DNA of 64,000 bases from positions 476,566,573 through 476,630,572 of the forward strand of contig NC_081409.1 of NCBI RefSeq assembly GCF_030272615.1, given 5' to 3'. Below are positions 60,222 to 64,000 of this stretch, piece by piece. Positions within the stretch are counted from its first letter, which is position 1. Every line of letters starts with the position of its first letter. This stretch comes from Cryptomeria japonica. Its lineage: Eukaryota > Streptophyta > Pinopsida > Cupressales > Cupressaceae. Under the pieces are notes generated by a model. The model had not been told where the DNA came from and did no database searches. It saw only the letters and a program-made list of their open reading frames with translations. Made by a program: the position numbers and the translations under genes.

Positions 60222-61502
60222 ATGGGGGAATATACTATGATGGAACTTACTCATCATCTCACTTAGACTGAGAAAGCCTTTGATGAACTCAAAGTCAAAT
60301 ATAAAGCCTCTCTAGCAAAAAGAATAGAGTGTGTTGAGAAACTGATGGACCTTACTAAAAATCGTTCTTCTGATGAAGCAGACATGGAAGCCCTAGTTGA
60401 AGAAGTTGAAAAACTGAATGAATCTAATGCCAACCTGAGAAGGGAACTGGAAGGATTGACTATCAGAATGTGTCAAGAGCTAGAGAACCAGAGGAAAGTT
60501 GAAGACCTGGTAAAAGACAAAGATCATGAGATCTCCAAGTTGAAGCAAGAAATCAGTGCCCTTACCTCTCATCTCCAAGAGAGTAAAATGGAAAAAGAAG
60601 AAATGCAAGGTGAACTAAACATGGCTATTTCTGAGAATGCAACCTTGAAGGAATCCAATGCTACTATTTCCAAGGAACTCACTGAGTCAAAGGAAATAAT
60701 AGCCAAATTCAATAAGAGTACTGTTAAGCTAGAACAAAAGCTTGAATCAGCAAAACCGGTAAAGAATACCACTGGACTTGTTTTTTCCGATTATGAGGAA
60801 GGTGAGACCTCTGGAGAAAAAGATGGAGCATCAAAGAAGCAACTGACATCAAAGGATAAAGATAAGCAAAAGTTTAAACTTGTTTGCTTTAATTGTCTCA
60901 AGGAAGGACATACTGCTAATGTGTGTAGAAATAAGGCCTACAATAATTTTCCTTATTTTCTAAATGATAAGCCTAGATCCAATAGATTCAATGGTAACTG
61001 TTATGCATGCAACAAGTTTGGGCATAGAGCATTTGAATGTAGGTTTGTTATGCACAACACCAGGAGATATCCTCAAAGGACTCAAGGAGTTTTTCCTGAA
61101 TCCTCTGTGAACCAAAATCCAAACTGGTATAATGCCTATGACCATTAGTCAGGTGGTGGTAGCTATCAAGAAGCAACTGGTTGGAAAGAAACCTATTTGA
61201 TTTACCATGGTAGCGGTCACACTGCTGCAACATGTAGGAGGAAGAATGGTAGAATGAACAATGGACCATGGAGAACACCTGGAATGGTATGCTATCATTG
61301 CAACAAACTGGGACACCCTGCCAGAACCTGTAGAATGAGAAAGAACCTATCAGATGACATACCGGTCACTCCAGAAGGGAAGATTGATGTTGAAACTGTT
61401 CAAGAAGGAATGAATAAAACATGGAAAAAGAAACCTGAAGAAGTGTCACAAAATGAATCGATTTTTGCACCTAGTGTGGAAGTCGCTGAACCGGCAAACT
61501 GA
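60222..61502 (+). pseudogene. Gag-like protein of Copia-3 with coiled coil and zinc knuckles
   Basis: From ATG 60222 to TGA 61500 one frame of 426 codons is broken only by TAG at about 60264 and 61146. Residues of about 50-180 (LVEEVEKLNESNANLRREL onward) form a long Glu/Lys/Leu heptad-rich coiled coil. CCHC knuckles follow: CFNCLKEGHTANVC at 60885, CYACNKFGHRAFEC at 60999, a degenerate YHGSGHTAATC near 61200 lacking its first Cys, and CYHCNKLGHPARTC at 61290. No protease or polymerase follows it directly. Similar zinc-knuckle Gags occur in SIRE-type Copia elements. Role: RNA packaging and particle formation. Confidence 0.75.
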
Positions 61503-61951
61503 GCTTTAGAAAAGCTTAGGGGGAACAAATCGGTGAAATGTTTCGAACCCCCGGTATATACCAGTAAAAGACCTTAATCAGTATACGTTACCTATTAATC
61601 GGCAGAAGATTGTGAAGCGATAAAAGGAAAATTAGGGTTTGTGCCCTAGCGGTGGAGTATTTATTATGGTAGGTGAAGAATTCGTTTAAAAGGGATTTTC
61701 AAGTCATTTTCACTTATCAGTTTTCAAGCGAAGAATTTTTAAAGAGAAGAGCGAGAAAAGACAATTTGACTTGCGATTCAGAGAGACTTCAAATCTTACA
61801 GAAGTATCCGAAGACATTCACAATCAATCAAGTGAAGAACACCAAGCGGTAATCAAGCAACCGAAGTGGTGTAGTGTGAGCTGCATTTCTCAAACCCTAA
61901 ATTTCAAAATTGTGAAGGTATTTCTCAAAAAATTTGTTTATCAGTTAAATC
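61503..61951 (+). other. Spacer between Gag-like gene and X2 in Copia-3
   Basis: No long frame was assigned here. Confidence 0.4.
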
Positions 61952-64000
61952 ATGGCTTCTGCATTGCACTCCAGTTCTAGTGCACCTATGGACTCAGCTA
62001 AATTCATTCAAAAAAAAATGAAATATAATGCCCTGTCCCAAATACCTGTCGGAGTCATTGTCGAAGGAGATATTTTAGGGTACATTGACTACAAACTAGA
62101 AGACCTAGGATCCTTAGCAATTCATTCCCAACTAAGTCTGTTTTGTGGGGATGACAAGAAGATGAAACTGGAATACAACATTCTGGAGAGGAAGAAACTT
62201 CACAATGCAGTTTACTTCCTTGAAGAGTTCATAGAAGACCACATCCGCATCATCCTGAGCAGAGTGCATGGAGACAAGATGTATCTCAAGAGGACGCATG
62301 ACATTACGCCTAAAGAAATTCATGTCATTACCAGTTTCTGCAACATTGGTGAGGTGCCAGCCCTAAGGAAATTCATCAAGACAGAAATGACTAAGCTCAC
62401 CAGTTCTGTGAGCAATCAATGGGCAATGACCGTCAACACCATCAAAGATGAGTTGGTCAAGTATGCTTGCATGGCGATAGGATAGGATACTGGACATTTT
62501 ATGCCAGTAGATTAAACTCTATCTCTACTATTGCATTTAATGTCGCCTATAGAATGATCATGGAGGATGCCTCATTTGATCTATGCACTTGTTCACAGAA
62601 GCAACTCCTATTAAACTTGAAGTCCATCAAACAGGATAGTGCCCTAAGATTCAAATTTGGACAACTTTTGGTGGGTCTATTTTTCTACTTTCAAGGCTAT
62701 TTCTTGGGAGTCGGTGATATTCAACAGTATGCTGACCAACTAGTCACCAAAAAAATTAGGGAAAGTCTCCAAGTGGTGGGAACCAGATATCCTGAAGTCT
62801 TGAATAAATACTTTGATGAATTCAAGTGGAAGATGAGCCAGAGGATGAGGATATCTGGCGACATTGTTAAGAAGTATGAAGAGGACATATGCTTTACCAT
62901 TAGAGTAGATGAGTGTTTAGTGGAAGCGGTAGAGCCTATATAGGAAGAAGTAGAACCTATGGGTTATGAGGTAATGTATGACATGTTACATGGGTATGCC
63001 TCTACCCTGATTGCCTCTCCTTTAAATGCTAAGAAAAAGTGAACCGGAACCTACTTGGAAAGGGTAACACCGGTTGAAGAGCCTTCTGTGAAAAAGGGAA
63101 AGGCAGTGCCAGTGGCATCGGCACCGGTTACCTCAACTAGCCTTAAAGTGACCAAGCGGTCACCTACCAAGAAGAAACTGGAACCTGCACCCGTTTAAGT
63201 ATTTGAAAGGAAGCGGAAGGCCAAGAGCAACTCACCAGAGTCTGAAGACACAGAATCAAATGTGCAACCTAAGAAGACAAGGAAAACAAGGATAAAGACA
63301 AAAGCTACTAGCAAGACACCTGCATCATCTGCACCAGTAAATATTGACGTCTCTTCTTATAAGCCAATGACACATTGTCAAAGGACTATCAAGAATATAA
63401 GAAGAAAATTGCTAAGTGATCTGAAGAAGTGTTTTGATGATTTTACTGATAGTGAGAAAGAGGAAACAGAGTGAGAAGTCATAAATTATTTGTGTAAAAA
63501 TGATCGGTCGCCATCAGAAATTAGATCTGAGGCACCTGATTCTTTATATAAGTCATTGGACAACAAATGATGCATTTCCATAGAGAAAGAACAGGAAATA
63601 AGGGAGAAAGTATTTTCTCAGTACTTTCCTAAAGCCTCCAATTCTGAATTATTTCAGATTATGGACACACATAAAGGTCTCTTCTGCATGAGAAGAAGAA
63701 GACTTAGGTTGCTTGAAGGCAAAAGCTCTGAAGTAAAGAAGGACACTCATCTGCATGCCAAAGTTATTGTCTGGTTGCATCAAGTGTCTAAGGCCAACAA
63801 GAAGGCTGAACAAGAACTAGAAACTAGAAAACCAGATGAGGTATTTGATGATGAAGAAGAATCAGCTACAAAATAGGTGGACACCGTTGATGTTGATGCC
63901 TTGGATGTTAAAGATGTTACTCCAGATGCTGAAAAGGAAAAGACTGATAAAGAAAAAGCAGACAAGGAGAAATAGGACAAAGAAAAAGAAGACAAGCAGA
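61952..64000 (+). pseudogene. Unrecognised reading frame X2 in Copia-3 (runs off right edge)
   Basis: Starts at ATG 61952 (MASALHSSSSAPMDSAKFIQKKMKY). A globular-looking part of about 330 residues runs to 62943 and includes YWTFYASRLN and GYFLGVGDIQQYADQL. A Lys/Glu/Pro/Thr-rich tail with several in-frame stops follows, and near 63900 it becomes a run of DKEKADKEK-type repeats. A 5-bp tandem duplication (ATAGG) near 62474-62485 breaks the frame; the frames before and after read as one protein. I do not recognise a family. It shares the KKMKY start region and overall layout with X1, but I see no clear alignment beyond that. It occupies the place where pol would be expected. Confidence 0.5.

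Noticed and set aside
1-64000. Host protein-coding genes, tRNA or rRNA genes
   Set aside because: No frame with host-gene motifs apart from PMD, and no cloverleaf or rRNA sequence was recognised; primer binding sites only resemble tRNA 3' ends.

Overview
This window is plant nuclear DNA from a large, AT-rich, repeat-dominated genome, probably a gymnosperm or another giant-genome seed plant (inference only). I see no host single-copy gene and no rRNA, tRNA or CRISPR. Nearly everything is LTR retrotransposon, and most coding stretches are broken by in-frame stops, mainly TAG or TGA where related copies carry Gln, Trp or Arg.

Layout. Positions 1-2896 hold the right end of a + strand Ty3/gypsy element (copy C): an antisense plant-mobile-domain (PMD) gene, a polypurine tract (PPT) and an LTR. 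2897-5701 is mostly unassigned, with a decayed Copia reverse transcriptase fragment. 5716-13149 holds an LTR (D), a primer binding site (PBS) candidate, a remarkable array of quasi-palindromes (7485-8625), a long unrecognised reading frame X1 (8758-12248) and a second probable LTR (E) with an Ogre/Tat-like PBS. 13532-25404 is a minus-strand Tat-like gypsy element (A): 3' LTR, PPT, tandem repeats, an antisense PMD gene with its own TATA box and intron, and a pol with protease, G-patch-like motif, reverse transcriptase, two RNase H domains and integrase. A second related 3' end (B, 25405-27837) abuts element A inside its protease.

From about 27838 to 58584 there is a minus-strand chromovirus (gag-pol 42260-46893, C-terminal chromodomain-like motif) with very long LTRs of about 4.5 kb. 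Its left LTR is rearranged and holds Copia-1 (29429-35779, target-site duplication CCCAA) and a 3.2-kb solo-LTR-like insertion (38835-42036, duplication GAATC). Its right LTR holds Copia-2 (51465-58481, minus, duplication TAATC). A gypsy integrase fragment (58585-58977) follows, cut by Copia-3, whose LTR, zinc-knuckle Gag and unrecognised reading frame X2 run off the right edge.

The most unusual items are: (1) three copies of an antisense PMD gene with the same 75-nt first exon, splice donor and upstream TATA box, carried between pol and the 3' LTR; (2) the compensating quasi-palindrome array in front of X1; (3) two large unrecognised accessory reading frames, X1 and X2. All gene-level calls were made by eye from translations, without database searches.
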